Positions 1 through 7,958 of a stretch of 47,766 bases of DNA are shown here, piece after piece. The notes under the pieces were generated by a model. That model searched no databases and was not told where the DNA came from. It saw only the letters and a program-made list of their open reading frames with translations. Numbering within the stretch: position 1 is the first letter of the stretch; each line of letters opens with the position of its first letter. The position numbers were made by a program, and so were the translations under genes. Origin of the DNA: an uncultured Erythrobacteraceae bacterium (GTDB lineage Bacteria > Pseudomonadota > Alphaproteobacteria > Sphingomonadales > Sphingomonadaceae); the NCBI GenBank assembly GCA_946482075.1, contig CAMLQG010000016.1, positions 1 to 47,766 of the forward strand. Direction: 5' to 3'.

Positions 1-487
1 CGAAAGTGATCGCCAGCGTCAGGCTGATCCACAGCGAGGTGAACGCGCCGACCAGCAGGATGAGCACGCCGATCCCCGCCAGGCCGACGGCGATCCATTG
101 GCGCCGCGTCAGCTTCTCGCCCAGCAGGCAGGTGCCGATGAGGACGTTGACCAGCGGGTTGATGTAGTAGCCCAGGCTGGTCGCGTAGACATGGCCTTCG
201 CTGATCGCGAAGATGTAGGTCAGCCAGTTGCCGCCGATCAGGCAGGAGCTGACGAACAGGCTGCGCACCGCGCGCAGGTCCTTCAGCGTGGCGAACAGCG
301 CGGCCAGCTGCCGTCGGGCGAGCAGGAAGACCAGGCAGACCGGTACGGTGAAGAGGATGCGCCAGGCCACGAATTCCACCGGCGGCACCGCTTTGACGGC
401 CAGCATGTAGAGCGGGAGGAAGCCCCAGATCGTGTAGCAGGCGAGCGCGTAGGGAAGGCCGGCGCGGTTGTTCCTTTCAGGCGTCAT
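1..487 (-). CDS. rarD: RarD/EamA-family permease, N-terminal part (cut by window edge)
   Basis: The complementary strand reads from ATG at 487 to the window edge without a stop, giving about 162 residues beginning MTPERNNRAGLPYALACYTI. The segments GFLPLYMLAVK, EFVAWRILFTVP, GGNWLTYIFAI and YATSLGYYINPLVNVLIG are typical of RarD, a 10-helix inner-membrane protein of the drug/metabolite transporter superfamily. About four or five hydrophobic helices are visible. RarD homologues run to about 300 aa, so the C-terminal half lies outside the window. Its substrate is not well defined in any species. The gene is divergent from the glycine-zipper gene at 640. Confidence 0.9.
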   Translation of the reverse strand, partial: MTPERNNRAGLPYALACYTIWGFLPLYMLAVKAVPPVEFVAWRILFTVPVCLVFLLARRQLAALFATLKDLRAVRSLFVSSCLIGGNWLTYIFAISEGHVYATSLGYYINPLVNVLIGTCLLGEKLTRRQWIAVGLAGIGVLILLVGAFTSLWISLTLAITF

Positions 488-639
488 CGGCGGCCTATAG
501 CCCGCCGGTTGCGATAAGCTGTTACAAAAAGTGCAAATCTGAACGCGGCGGTTGGCTCGTGTTCAGGAAAGGAGACCTAGATATGAACACATCGAGCGAG
601 GGCATTCACCCGCCGCTCCCAGGATCAAGGAGAAGAACC

Positions 640-1086
640 ATGATGAGCACCAAGATCAAGGCCGCCGCCATTGCCGCCGCCGCTACCGGCATGGCTCTGA
701 CCGCCCCCCCGTCGCAGGCCGCGCCTTTCGAGGCTGCCCCCGTCGCGTCGCATTATTCGGTCGCCGATGTGACCGGTATCGATAGCCAGGACCGCAGCCG
801 CCGTTATGACCGCTACGACCGTTATGATCGCTACGGCCGCTACGACCGCGGCTATCGCAATCGCGACTATGGCTATCGTGGCGACGTGTGGCGGGGCCGT
901 GACGGCCGCTATTATTGCCGCCGTGACAATGGCACGACCGGCCTGCTGATCGGTGCTGCCGTGGGTGGCCTGGCAGGTCACGAGATCGCCGGCCGGGGTG
1001 ACCGGACGCTAGGTGCCATCCTGGGCGCCGCCGGCGGTGGCCTGCTGGGCCGCGCGATCGACAAGGACAATTCGCGTTGCCGCTAA
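640..1086 (+). CDS. Glycine-zipper envelope protein with RYD-rich repeat
   Basis: A 148-aa protein. Residues 1-28 form a signal peptide with an SQA-type cleavage region. Residues 54-80 are a low-complexity tract of repeated RYD/RYG units. Residues 101-138 hold two glycine-zipper segments (GLLIGAAVGGLAG and LGAILGAAGGGLLG), as in the glycine-zipper 2TM or 17-kDa surface antigen family of outer-membrane-associated proteins. The start at 640 is preceded by AAGGAG at 627-632. An in-frame ATG at 583 also has AAAGGAG (568-574) at good spacing, which would add 19 residues before the signal peptide. I prefer 640 because it puts the signal peptide at the N terminus. The function is unknown; a structural envelope role is inferred. 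Confidence 0.85.
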   Translation: MMSTKIKAAAIAAAATGMALTAPPSQAAPFEAAPVASHYSVADVTGIDSQDRSRRYDRYDRYDRYGRYDRGYRNRDYGYRGDVWRGRDGRYYCRRDNGTTGLLIGAAVGGLAGHEIAGRGDRTLGAILGAAGGGLLGRAIDKDNSRCR

Positions 1087-1087
1087 G

Positions 1088-1134
1088 AAGTGTTTCGGCC
1101 GGGGCCTTTCAGAAGCGGGCCCCGGCCGACACTT
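1088..1134 (+). terminator. Stem-loop terminator after the glycine-zipper gene
   Basis: Two bases after the stop codon, AAGTG (1088-1092) and TCGGCCGGGGCC (1095-1106) pair with GGCCCCGGCCGA (1118-1129) and CACTT (1130-1134). This gives a stem of 17 base pairs with a TT bulge and an 11-nt loop. The following tract CTTCTC is only moderately T-rich, but the position and strength suggest rho-independent termination. Confidence 0.75.
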
Positions 1135-1209
1135 CTTCTCGAACCGGGGCTTATCCCAAACCGAGACAGGCGAATTTTTCACCATTCCCGGCAAGAAAGC
1201 GTTAACCGT

Positions 1210-1236
1210 CCCGCCACCAGCAATGGCGGGATTTTT
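1210..1236 (+). terminator. Short GC hairpin followed by T5
   Basis: CCCGCCA (1210-1216) pairs with TGGCGGG (1224-1230) across a 7-nt loop and is followed by A and TTTTT (1232-1236), the textbook shape of a rho-independent terminator. It lies just 17 bases before the lipoprotein start at 1254. It may be a second terminator for the upstream gene or a leader hairpin for the downstream one. Confidence 0.6.
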
Positions 1237-1253
1237 CGTGGCGGGAGTGGTCG

Positions 1254-1985
1254 ATGCCGAAGCTTAGACAATTCGCGAGCCTTGCGCTCGCGCCGGCCGT
1301 CCTGCTCGCCGCCTGCGGCAAGGACGAGGAAGCCAGGCCCAGGCCGGCCGATGATGGCGATGCCGCGCTGAGCGGCGCGCTGGCCGACCAGATCATGGTC
1401 GATCCGGACCTTGCCGGGCAGAACCAGGGCGGCGGCGGGATCGTCGTGGGTACCGGCTCGGGCGCGCTGCCGCCCGAAGACAACTCCGCGACTTCGGTCG
1501 ATGCGGCCCGGCGCGAGGCTCTGGCCCTTGTCGGCGGGACGGGCAGGATGCAGGAAGCGCCCCAGGCGCGCAGCGTGCCGGGCGACCAGCCGCCGGGCGC
1601 GGACCTCACCGCCGCCTCGCGCGCTGCCGCTACATCCCAATCCGGGGTGAACTGCGCGGGCAAGGTCAGTTACACGATGGTCTGGGCCGACCGGCTGCCC
1701 GAAGCTTTTCCCGTCTATCCGCGCGGCAATGTGCAGGAAGCGGCTGGGACCGACGCGGATGGCTGTGCGCTGCGCGTGGTCAATTTCACCACGCCCGTGC
1801 CGCTGCAGGATGTCATGAACTTCTACTACACGCGCGCCCGCGCCGCCGGCTACAAGGCCGACCGCGCGATCCAGGGCGGGGATGACATGCTTGGCGGCAG
1901 CAAGGGCAATTCGTCCTACGTCGTCTACACCCGCAAGTCCCCTACCGGACGAACCGAGGTCGATCTCGTCACCAACGGCAAGTAA
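1254..1985 (+). CDS. Hypothetical lipoprotein
   Basis: A 243-aa protein with a lipoprotein signal: a short basic start, a hydrophobic stretch, and lipobox LLAAC with the lipidated cysteine at residue 21. Residues 22-125 are low in predicted order, rich in Ala, Gly, Pro and Asp. A more structured C-terminal part (about 130-243) has two cysteines (NCAG, DGCAL) and the segment NFTTPVPLQDVMNFYYTRA. I do not recognise a named family. It is likely anchored to the periplasmic face of the inner or outer membrane. The gene converges on the aldehyde dehydrogenase with 9 bases between stops. Confidence 0.8.
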   Translation: MPKLRQFASLALAPAVLLAACGKDEEARPRPADDGDAALSGALADQIMVDPDLAGQNQGGGGIVVGTGSGALPPEDNSATSVDAARREALALVGGTGRMQEAPQARSVPGDQPPGADLTAASRAAATSQSGVNCAGKVSYTMVWADRLPEAFPVYPRGNVQEAAGTDADGCALRVVNFTTPVPLQDVMNFYYTRARAAGYKADRAIQGGDDMLGGSKGNSSYVVYTRKSPTGRTEVDLVTNGK

Positions 1986-1994
1986 GGCAAGTGC

Positions 1995-3473
1995 TCAGGT
2001 GTTCCTGAAGCCCACGCCGATCGAGGCGCGCGGCTGCTCGAGCTCGGTCGAGGACACCGGATAGGCCGAATAATCCGCCGCATAGTAGGAACTCGGTCGG
2101 TGGTTGCCCGACAGGCCCAGGCCGCCCAGCGGCGTGCCGGACGATGCGCCATTGGTCGAGCGGTTCCAGTTGATCAGCCCCGCGCGGATATTGGCCCAAA
2201 ACAGGTTGTATTCCTGCGGCGTTCCGCCCACCAGCGAGGCGCAGAGGCCGAAGCGCGTGTTGTTCGCTTCCGCGATCGCCTCCTCGAAATCACCGACCTT
2301 GATGACTTGCAAAAGCGGCCCGAACAACTCGACATCGGGCTTTTCCGCCATCCCCGTCACGTCGATCATCGCGGGTGAGAGGAATGGCAGATCCCCATGC
2401 GGGCGAGTCATGTGCTTGATCGCCTTGCCGCCATTGCTCATCAGATAGAGGAAGCTTTCGGTCAGCAGATCGGCGGAAGCGTTGTCGATCACCGGGCCCA
2501 TGAACGGCGCGGGCTCGTCGAACGGGCCGCCTACGATCATCCGGTCCACCAGCTTGCGGATCTCCTCGATCAGGGGATCGTACATGCTGTCCTTCACGAT
2601 CAGCCGCCGCGCCGCGGTGCAGCGTTGGCCCGCGCTGGAGAAAGCCGAATGGGCGACGATCACCGCGGCGTCGGTTACGATCGGGGTGTTCCAAACCACG
2701 ATCGGATTGTTGCCGCCCATTTCGAGCGCGACGACCTTGCCCGGATTGGTCGCGAGCTTGCGGTTGATCGCCACGCCGTTCTGGACGGAGCCGGTGAAGA
2801 GCACGCCGTCGATCGCGGGATGGAAGGCCAGCGCCTTGCCCGTTTCCGGCCCGCCGACGAGCACCTGGAGGGCGTTCTCGGGAACGCCGGCCCGGTGGAA
2901 CAGGCGCACGAGGAACTCACCCGTGGCCGGCGTCTTCTCGCTCGGCTTGAACACCACGGCATTGCCGGCGACCAGCGCCGGGATGATATGGCTGCAGGGC
3001 AGCAATGCCGGCGCGTTGAAAGGTCCGATCACTGCAAGCACGCCATGCGGCTTGTGGCGGATGGCGGTATTGCCTTTGAGCGCGCTGTTCATCTTGCGCT
3101 GGGCCGAGCGTTCCGAATAGGCGCGGATCGAGATCTCGACCTTGTTGAGCACGCCGTCGACCTCGGTGCGGGCTTCCCAGCGCGGCTTGCCGGTTTCGCG
3201 CGCTATGAGATCGACGAAACTGTCAACTTCCTTGCGTATCTCGTTGGAGAAACGCCGCAGAAGTTCGGTTCGATTGGCCAGCGGCTGGGCTGCCCAATCC
3301 GGCCATGCCGCTCTTGCTCGCGCAAGTGTTTCATCAACATCGCCGACCGGCGCGCGCCACAATTCCTCTCCTGTCGCAGGCTCGTAGGAAATGATGGTGT
3401 CGTCGCTCACGATCTCGACGCGTCCTCTCCACTTGTGCGGTCGGCTGGCATGCCCGCTGCCTGATAGCGGCAT
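1995..3473 (-). CDS. astD: Succinylglutamate-semialdehyde dehydrogenase-like aldehyde dehydrogenase (AstD type)
   Basis: NAD(P)-dependent aldehyde dehydrogenase. Blocks such as RETGKPRWEARTEV, HRPHGVLAV-like HKPHGVLAVIGPF, VALEMGGNNP (general base Glu), SSAGQRCTAARR (catalytic Cys) and LSGNHRPSSYYAADY match AstD, which oxidises N-succinylglutamate semialdehyde in the arginine succinyltransferase pathway. No other ast gene is in the window, so the in vivo substrate is uncertain. The first ATG gives 492 aa. The protein could equally start at GTG 3410 (VSDDTIISYEP), which removes a low-similarity 21-residue leader. The usual AstD length is about 490 aa. It converges on the lipoprotein gene. Confidence 0.88.
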   Translation of the reverse strand: MPLSGSGHASRPHKWRGRVEIVSDDTIISYEPATGEELWRAPVGDVDETLARARAAWPDWAAQPLANRTELLRRFSNEIRKEVDSFVDLIARETGKPRWEARTEVDGVLNKVEISIRAYSERSAQRKMNSALKGNTAIRHKPHGVLAVIGPFNAPALLPCSHIIPALVAGNAVVFKPSEKTPATGEFLVRLFHRAGVPENALQVLVGGPETGKALAFHPAIDGVLFTGSVQNGVAINRKLATNPGKVVALEMGGNNPIVVWNTPIVTDAAVIVAHSAFSSAGQRCTAARRLIVKDSMYDPLIEEIRKLVDRMIVGGPFDEPAPFMGPVIDNASADLLTESFLYLMSNGGKAIKHMTRPHGDLPFLSPAMIDVTGMAEKPDVELFGPLLQVIKVGDFEEAIAEANNTRFGLCASLVGGTPQEYNLFWANIRAGLINWNRSTNGASSGTPLGGLGLSGNHRPSSYYAADYSAYPVSSTELEQPRASIGVGFRNT

Positions 3474-3497
3474 TCTCCATGAAATGGCGAGAAAATC

Positions 3498-4910
3498 TCA
3501 ATTTTCCGCTTGCGCGCGATGCCCCGCGGGCAGCGGCGGCTCGCCCAGCGCGCTGCCCATCGATCGCAGGCGGGCGATCTTCTCCTCCAGCGGCGCCCAA
3601 TCGTCGGTTCTGTCGATCGCGGCCCAGATATCCTCGACCTCGCGGATCAGCATGGTCTGCGGTGCTGCTCCCGACCAATAGGAGTCGCTGCTGTCGAGGG
3701 TTTCGTAGCCTTCCAGCCTGTCGGCTAGCGGTCCCGCCACGCCACGCACGCCGCGATGAGCGAAGAAGAAGACGTCCGGCTGAAGATGCTGCTCTCGCAT
3801 CAGCGCTTCGCCCGCCATAACGAGGTTCAGGTCGCGCTCCCGATCCCGGGGCTTGACGCCGAGCCGCCACAGGAACCGCCGGGCGAGGTTTTCCTGATAG
3901 AGCGGGCCGAACCGTTCGAGTGCCGCCACCAGTGGTGGGGCTTCCGCCAGCGGGCGCAGCGCGATGGCGAGCTGCGCGCAGTTCCAAGACAGAGCCTCGG
4001 GCTGGCGGCCGAAGGCATAGAGCCCTTCATGGTCGAAATAGGCGGCGGTGAAGAACTGGTCCCAGGTTGGCAGCCAGCGCCATGGGCCATAATCGAAGCT
4101 CTCGCCCGAGATGTTCATGTTGTCGGTGTTGAGCACGCCGTGGACGAAGCCGGAGACCATGTAGGAGGCGGCGAGATCGGCCAGGCGTTCGACGACCTGG
4201 TGCATCAGGATCACGGACGGCTCGTCAGCTCCGGGCGCGTCTTGGGACGGGCGAGGGCCGGGATAGAGATCGAGGCAATAGTCGACCAGCTTCGCCAGCT
4301 CGTCCTTCAGGTCCAGCGCAGCGAGGCGCTGGAAGGTGCCGATCCTGATATGGCTGTGGCTGAGGCGCGTAAGCACGGCGGAACGCGTGGGCGAAGGCTC
4401 GTCATGCCGCTCCAGCGGCTCACCGGTCTCGATCACGGAGAAGGTCTTGCTGGTGTAGACGCCCAGTGCTTCCAGCATTTCGGTCGCCAGGATCTCGCGC
4501 ACCGCGCCTTTCAGCGTCAGCCGTCCGTCCGCCGTGCGGCTATAGGGCGTCAGGCCGGAGCCCTTGGTCCCGCAATCGAGCAAGCGCCCCGCGCCGTCGC
4601 GCATCTGGGCGAAAAGGAAACCGCGCCCGTCGCCGATATCGGGATTGTAGACGCGGAACTGATGCCCGTGATAGCGCAGCGCCAGCGGCTCCGGCAGGTT
4701 GTCGGGCAGAGCGTCGAACAAGCCGAAATGGCGGAGCCAGGCCTCGTCCGACAGCGAATCGAGGCCCACTGTCCGGTCCCATCGCCGGTTGCGGAAGCGC
4801 AGTTCCAGCTTCGGGAACTCGGCCGGCCTGACGGCATCGCCGAGCCAGGGAGCGATCGCGAGAATTCGGGGGTCGGGGCGATAGGGGGCGACTTGCGGTT
4901 CGGCGCGCAT
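3498..4910 (-). CDS. selO: SelO/YdiU-family protein adenylyltransferase (pseudokinase)
   Basis: A 470-aa SelO pseudokinase. SelO proteins transfer AMP from ATP to Ser, Thr or Tyr of target proteins in redox homeostasis. Seen here: glycine-rich YNPDIGDGRGFL (88-99), CGTKGSG (113-119), and VLNTDNMN with D263 and N264 followed by D273 in FDYGPW. This spacing matches the catalytic Asp, the metal-binding Asn and the DFG-like Asp of characterised SelO. An open frame extends to 5039, but ATG 4910 fits the family N terminus (MRAEPQVAPYRPDP) and avoids overlap with the divergent hydrolase. The C terminus carries no cysteine, so the disulfide switch of E. coli SelO cannot form the same way. Confidence 0.9.
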   Translation of the reverse strand: MRAEPQVAPYRPDPRILAIAPWLGDAVRPAEFPKLELRFRNRRWDRTVGLDSLSDEAWLRHFGLFDALPDNLPEPLALRYHGHQFRVYNPDIGDGRGFLFAQMRDGAGRLLDCGTKGSGLTPYSRTADGRLTLKGAVREILATEMLEALGVYTSKTFSVIETGEPLERHDEPSPTRSAVLTRLSHSHIRIGTFQRLAALDLKDELAKLVDYCLDLYPGPRPSQDAPGADEPSVILMHQVVERLADLAASYMVSGFVHGVLNTDNMNISGESFDYGPWRWLPTWDQFFTAAYFDHEGLYAFGRQPEALSWNCAQLAIALRPLAEAPPLVAALERFGPLYQENLARRFLWRLGVKPRDRERDLNLVMAGEALMREQHLQPDVFFFAHRGVRGVAGPLADRLEGYETLDSSDSYWSGAAPQTMLIREVEDIWAAIDRTDDWAPLEEKIARLRSMGSALGEPPLPAGHRAQAEN

Positions 4911-5013
4911 CACGCGATAGTGGTCGCAAGGGCGGCGCAACGCAAGGCGCGTCGGCTGTCCTGCGCGGGACTCGCCCGCAGCAGTGTGGCGCGGCAGGAA
5001 TGCAGGGGGTTCA

Positions 5014-5883
5014 ATGGCTGGCGCCGAAAGCGATTTCACGGACGGCTACTGGACCAGCTTGGACGGGTTGAAGCTACACTATCGGGATTATGCGGGGGAT
5101 GCGTCGCGTCCCCCGATCCTCTGCATTGCCGGCTTGACGCGCAATGCGCGCGATTTCGAAGGGCTCGCGGCACGCTATGCCGGCCGGTGGCGGGTAATCT
5201 GCGCGGAATTGCGCGGGCGGGGTGAAAGCGAATATGCCAGGGACCCGGAAAGCTACGTTCCGACGACCTATGTCGGGGATCTTGTCGCGCTGATCGAACA
5301 GGCCGGGCTGTCGCGCTTCGTAGCGGTGGGCACGTCGCTCGGCGGGCTTCTGACGATGGCGCTGGCCGCGATCGCGCCGGAACGGATCGCGGGCGCGGTT
5401 CTCAATGATGTCGGCCCGGTGATCGAGCCGGAGGGGCTGGGGCGCATCCGGAGCTATGTGGGGCAAGGCCGCAGCTTCCCCACCTGGATGCATGCCGCCC
5501 GCGCCGCGCAGGAGACCCTGCGCCATACGTTCCCGGATTTGGACGTGACCGGCTGGCTGCGCCACGCCAAGCGCACGATGACGGTGGGCGGCAACGGACG
5601 GATCGTTTTCGACTATGACATGAAGATCGCCGAGCCGTTCAACCGCCCCGGAACGGAAGCGCCGCCCGATCTGTGGCCCGCGTTCGAGACGCTGGCCCGC
5701 GGGCCCCTGCTGGTCGTGCGCGGTGAGATGTCGGATATCCTGTCGGAAGGGACGATGCAGGAAATGCGGGCTCGCGCGCCGGAAATCGAGGTTGTCACGG
5801 TTCCGCGCGTGGGGCATGCGCCCACGCTGGAAGAACCGGTCGCGGCGGAAGCGATCGATCGTCTTCTGGCAAGAATCCGATGA
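5014..5883 (+). CDS. Alpha/beta hydrolase
   Basis: A 289-aa alpha/beta-hydrolase fold enzyme. The nucleophile elbow is VGTSLGG (Ser108). The acid is probably Asp241 in GEMSDIL, and the base is His268 in VGHAPTLEEP. The oxyanion region is CIAGLTRN (38-44). Substrate is unknown; esterases, lactonases and haloperoxidase-like enzymes share this arrangement. The start at 5014 has AGGGGG seven bases upstream. An upstream in-frame start at 4984 has no such site. The stop overlaps the next gene by four bases (ATGA), so the two are translationally coupled. Confidence 0.88.
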   Translation: MAGAESDFTDGYWTSLDGLKLHYRDYAGDASRPPILCIAGLTRNARDFEGLAARYAGRWRVICAELRGRGESEYARDPESYVPTTYVGDLVALIEQAGLSRFVAVGTSLGGLLTMALAAIAPERIAGAVLNDVGPVIEPEGLGRIRSYVGQGRSFPTWMHAARAAQETLRHTFPDLDVTGWLRHAKRTMTVGGNGRIVFDYDMKIAEPFNRPGTEAPPDLWPAFETLARGPLLVVRGEMSDILSEGTMQEMRARAPEIEVVTVPRVGHAPTLEEPVAAEAIDRLLARIR

Positions 5884-7028
5884 GCGGAAACAAGAAGAAG
5901 CTGCAAGTCCTGCACCTGCATTCCACGTTCAATGCAGGCGGCAAGGAGCTGCGTTCGGTCCGCCTGATGAATGCGTTCGGTCCGCAGATCGAACACGCGG
6001 TCGTCTCGGCGGAGCCGGGCGCGCTCGGCGCGGCGCGGCTGGTCGATCGTTCGATCCCGGTCGTCTATCCGCGCGAATTCCCGAGGCTGACCGGCTGGCC
6101 CGGGCTCGGGCGCCTGCAGCGTCTGGCCAAGGCGATGCTGCGCTACGATCTGGTGCTGACGTATAATTGGGGCGCGATGGACGCGGTGATGGCGCACACC
6201 CTGTTCTCGCGCGTGTTTGGGCTCCCGCCGCTGGTCCACCACGAAGACGGCTTCAACGATGACGAGGCGCGGAAGCTCAAGCGCTCGCGCAACTGGTATC
6301 GCCGGATCGCGCTCGGCTGCGCTTCGGCGCTCGTGGTCCCCTCGCGCCGATTGCAGCAGATCGCGCTCGACAGCTGGCAGCAGCCGCCGGGCCGCGTCCA
6401 TCGTGTGCCCAACGGCATCGCCACTCAAGCCTATGCCCGCAAGATACGGCCCGACGCGATCCGCGGGATCATCAAGCGCAAGGGTGAATTCTGGGTGGGA
6501 ACGCTGGCCGGGCTGCGCACGGTCAAGAACCTGCCGCGCCTAGTGCGCGCCTGTGCCGGCCTGCCGGAGGAATGGCAGCTGGTGATCTTCGGAGAAGGGC
6601 CGGAACGTGATGCGATTCGGGCCGAGGCGATCCGGCTGGACGTCGGACACCGGGTGCATCTGCCGGGCTTCGTAGCCAAGCCCGAGAGCGTGATGGGGCT
6701 GTTCGACATCTTCGCGCTGTCTTCCGATAGCGAGCAGTTCCCGCTTTCGGTGGTGGAGGCGATGGCGGCAGGCTTGCCCGTGGCTGCCCCGGCCGTGGGC
6801 GACGTGGCGGATATCGTTGCGGAGGAGAACAAGGCATTCATCCCGGCCCCGGGTGATGAAATGGCGCTCGCGCGAGCGATTGGGGAACTTGCCGCGAATG
6901 AGAGCCTGCGCAAATTGGTGGGCGCCGCGAACCGGGAGCGGGCGCGTGCGGCCTTCGACGAGGCCGGCATGATCGCCGCCTATCGGGATATCTATGCACG
7001 GGCGCTCGGGCGGCAGCGCTTTCCCTGA
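5880..7028 (+). CDS. Glycosyltransferase family 4 protein
   Basis: A 382-aa GT-B fold retaining glycosyltransferase. The N-terminal acceptor domain contains HSTFNAGGKELRSVRLMNAF. The C-terminal donor domain contains VGTLAGLRTVKNLPRLV, FGEGPERD and the E-x7-E motif in DSEQFPLSVVEAMAAGLPV, the nucleotide-sugar site of GT4 enzymes. It has no signal peptide and probably acts on the cytoplasmic face of the membrane in polysaccharide or glycolipid synthesis. It overlaps the hydrolase stop by ATGA. Acceptor and sugar cannot be read from the sequence. Confidence 0.9.
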   Translation: MSGNKKKLQVLHLHSTFNAGGKELRSVRLMNAFGPQIEHAVVSAEPGALGAARLVDRSIPVVYPREFPRLTGWPGLGRLQRLAKAMLRYDLVLTYNWGAMDAVMAHTLFSRVFGLPPLVHHEDGFNDDEARKLKRSRNWYRRIALGCASALVVPSRRLQQIALDSWQQPPGRVHRVPNGIATQAYARKIRPDAIRGIIKRKGEFWVGTLAGLRTVKNLPRLVRACAGLPEEWQLVIFGEGPERDAIRAEAIRLDVGHRVHLPGFVAKPESVMGLFDIFALSSDSEQFPLSVVEAMAAGLPVAAPAVGDVADIVAEENKAFIPAPGDEMALARAIGELAANESLRKLVGAANRERARAAFDEAGMIAAYRDIYARALGRQRFP

Positions 7029-7153
7029 ACCGAGGCCCCGCTTCAGCCCGCATTCACACGAGTGGGGACAGCTTGGCTTTATCCGTTGAATTGGCCGGCC
7101 CAGTCGTTAAACACGCCCAACTCGCAAGATCAGCCTTTAACGAAAGCTTTCGC

Positions 7154-7939
7154 GTGGTCCTGAGACCCAATCGTCCCCAAACCCGTTCCGAACAGCTGGC
7201 CGAACGCAAATCGGCCGAGGACGACGTCTTCTTCCGCGAAGTCGACGATGCCGTGCGCCATGACCAGATGGCCCAGGCCGCCAAGCGCTACGGCTTCCCG
7301 CTGGCGATCGCGGTTGTGATCGGCCTTGCCGGCTTCGGCGGCTGGCTGTTCTGGCAGGGCCACAGGGACGAGGATCTCGAACAGCATTCCGAAGAGATGG
7401 TGCGCGCGATCGATCATCTGTCGGCGAACAATCTCGATACGGCGTCGAAGGCGCTGAACCCGGTCATCGCCAACGGGTCCGATGGCGCGGTCGCCTCGGC
7501 CAAGCTGCTCAAGGCCGGCATCGCCATGCAGCAGAGCCGCCGCGCCGAGGCGATCAAGCTCTTCGGCGAAGTCTATGCCGATGGCGATACGCCCAAGCCT
7601 TATCGCGATCTCGCCAATATTCGCGAAGTCGCAGCCAATTTCGATGCGATGCCTCCAGCCAGGGTCGTCGAGCGCCTGAAGCCGCTCGCCGTGCCGGGCA
7701 ATCCCTGGTTCGGCAGTGCGGGCGAACTCGTCGGCATCGCCTATCTGAAGCAGGGCAAGAAGGAACTTGCGGGGCCGCTTTTCGCGGCCATCGCCAAGGA
7801 CGACAAGGTACCGGAAACGCTGCGCGCCCGTTCGCGCCAGATTTCGGGCCTGCTCGGCGTCGACGCGATCGTCGATGTCGATGAGATCGTGAAGGAGGCA
7901 GCTGCGGACGGAGAAGCAGCGCCTGCCGAACAGAACTGA
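7154..7939 (+). CDS. YfgM-like tetratricopeptide membrane protein
   Basis: The N-terminal cytoplasmic part includes AEDDVFFREVDDAVRHDQM, followed by one transmembrane helix (GFPLAIAVVIGLAGFGGWLFW) and a periplasmic TPR-like region. This is the layout of YfgM, an ancillary subunit of the SecYEG translocon linked to periplasmic chaperones. Gene order (this gene then bamB) agrees with the common yfgM-bamB pairing. The start is uncertain: GTG 7154 gives 261 aa and best fits homologues. A TTG at 7073 preceded by GGGGA would add 27 residues. A perfect 12-base palindrome CGAAAGCTTTCG (7141-7152) sits just before the GTG. Confidence 0.8.
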   Translation: MVLRPNRPQTRSEQLAERKSAEDDVFFREVDDAVRHDQMAQAAKRYGFPLAIAVVIGLAGFGGWLFWQGHRDEDLEQHSEEMVRAIDHLSANNLDTASKALNPVIANGSDGAVASAKLLKAGIAMQQSRRAEAIKLFGEVYADGDTPKPYRDLANIREVAANFDAMPPARVVERLKPLAVPGNPWFGSAGELVGIAYLKQGKKELAGPLFAAIAKDDKVPETLRARSRQISGLLGVDAIVDVDEIVKEAAADGEAAPAEQN

Positions 7940-7958
7940 GGATGGGGATTCCTTGCCG

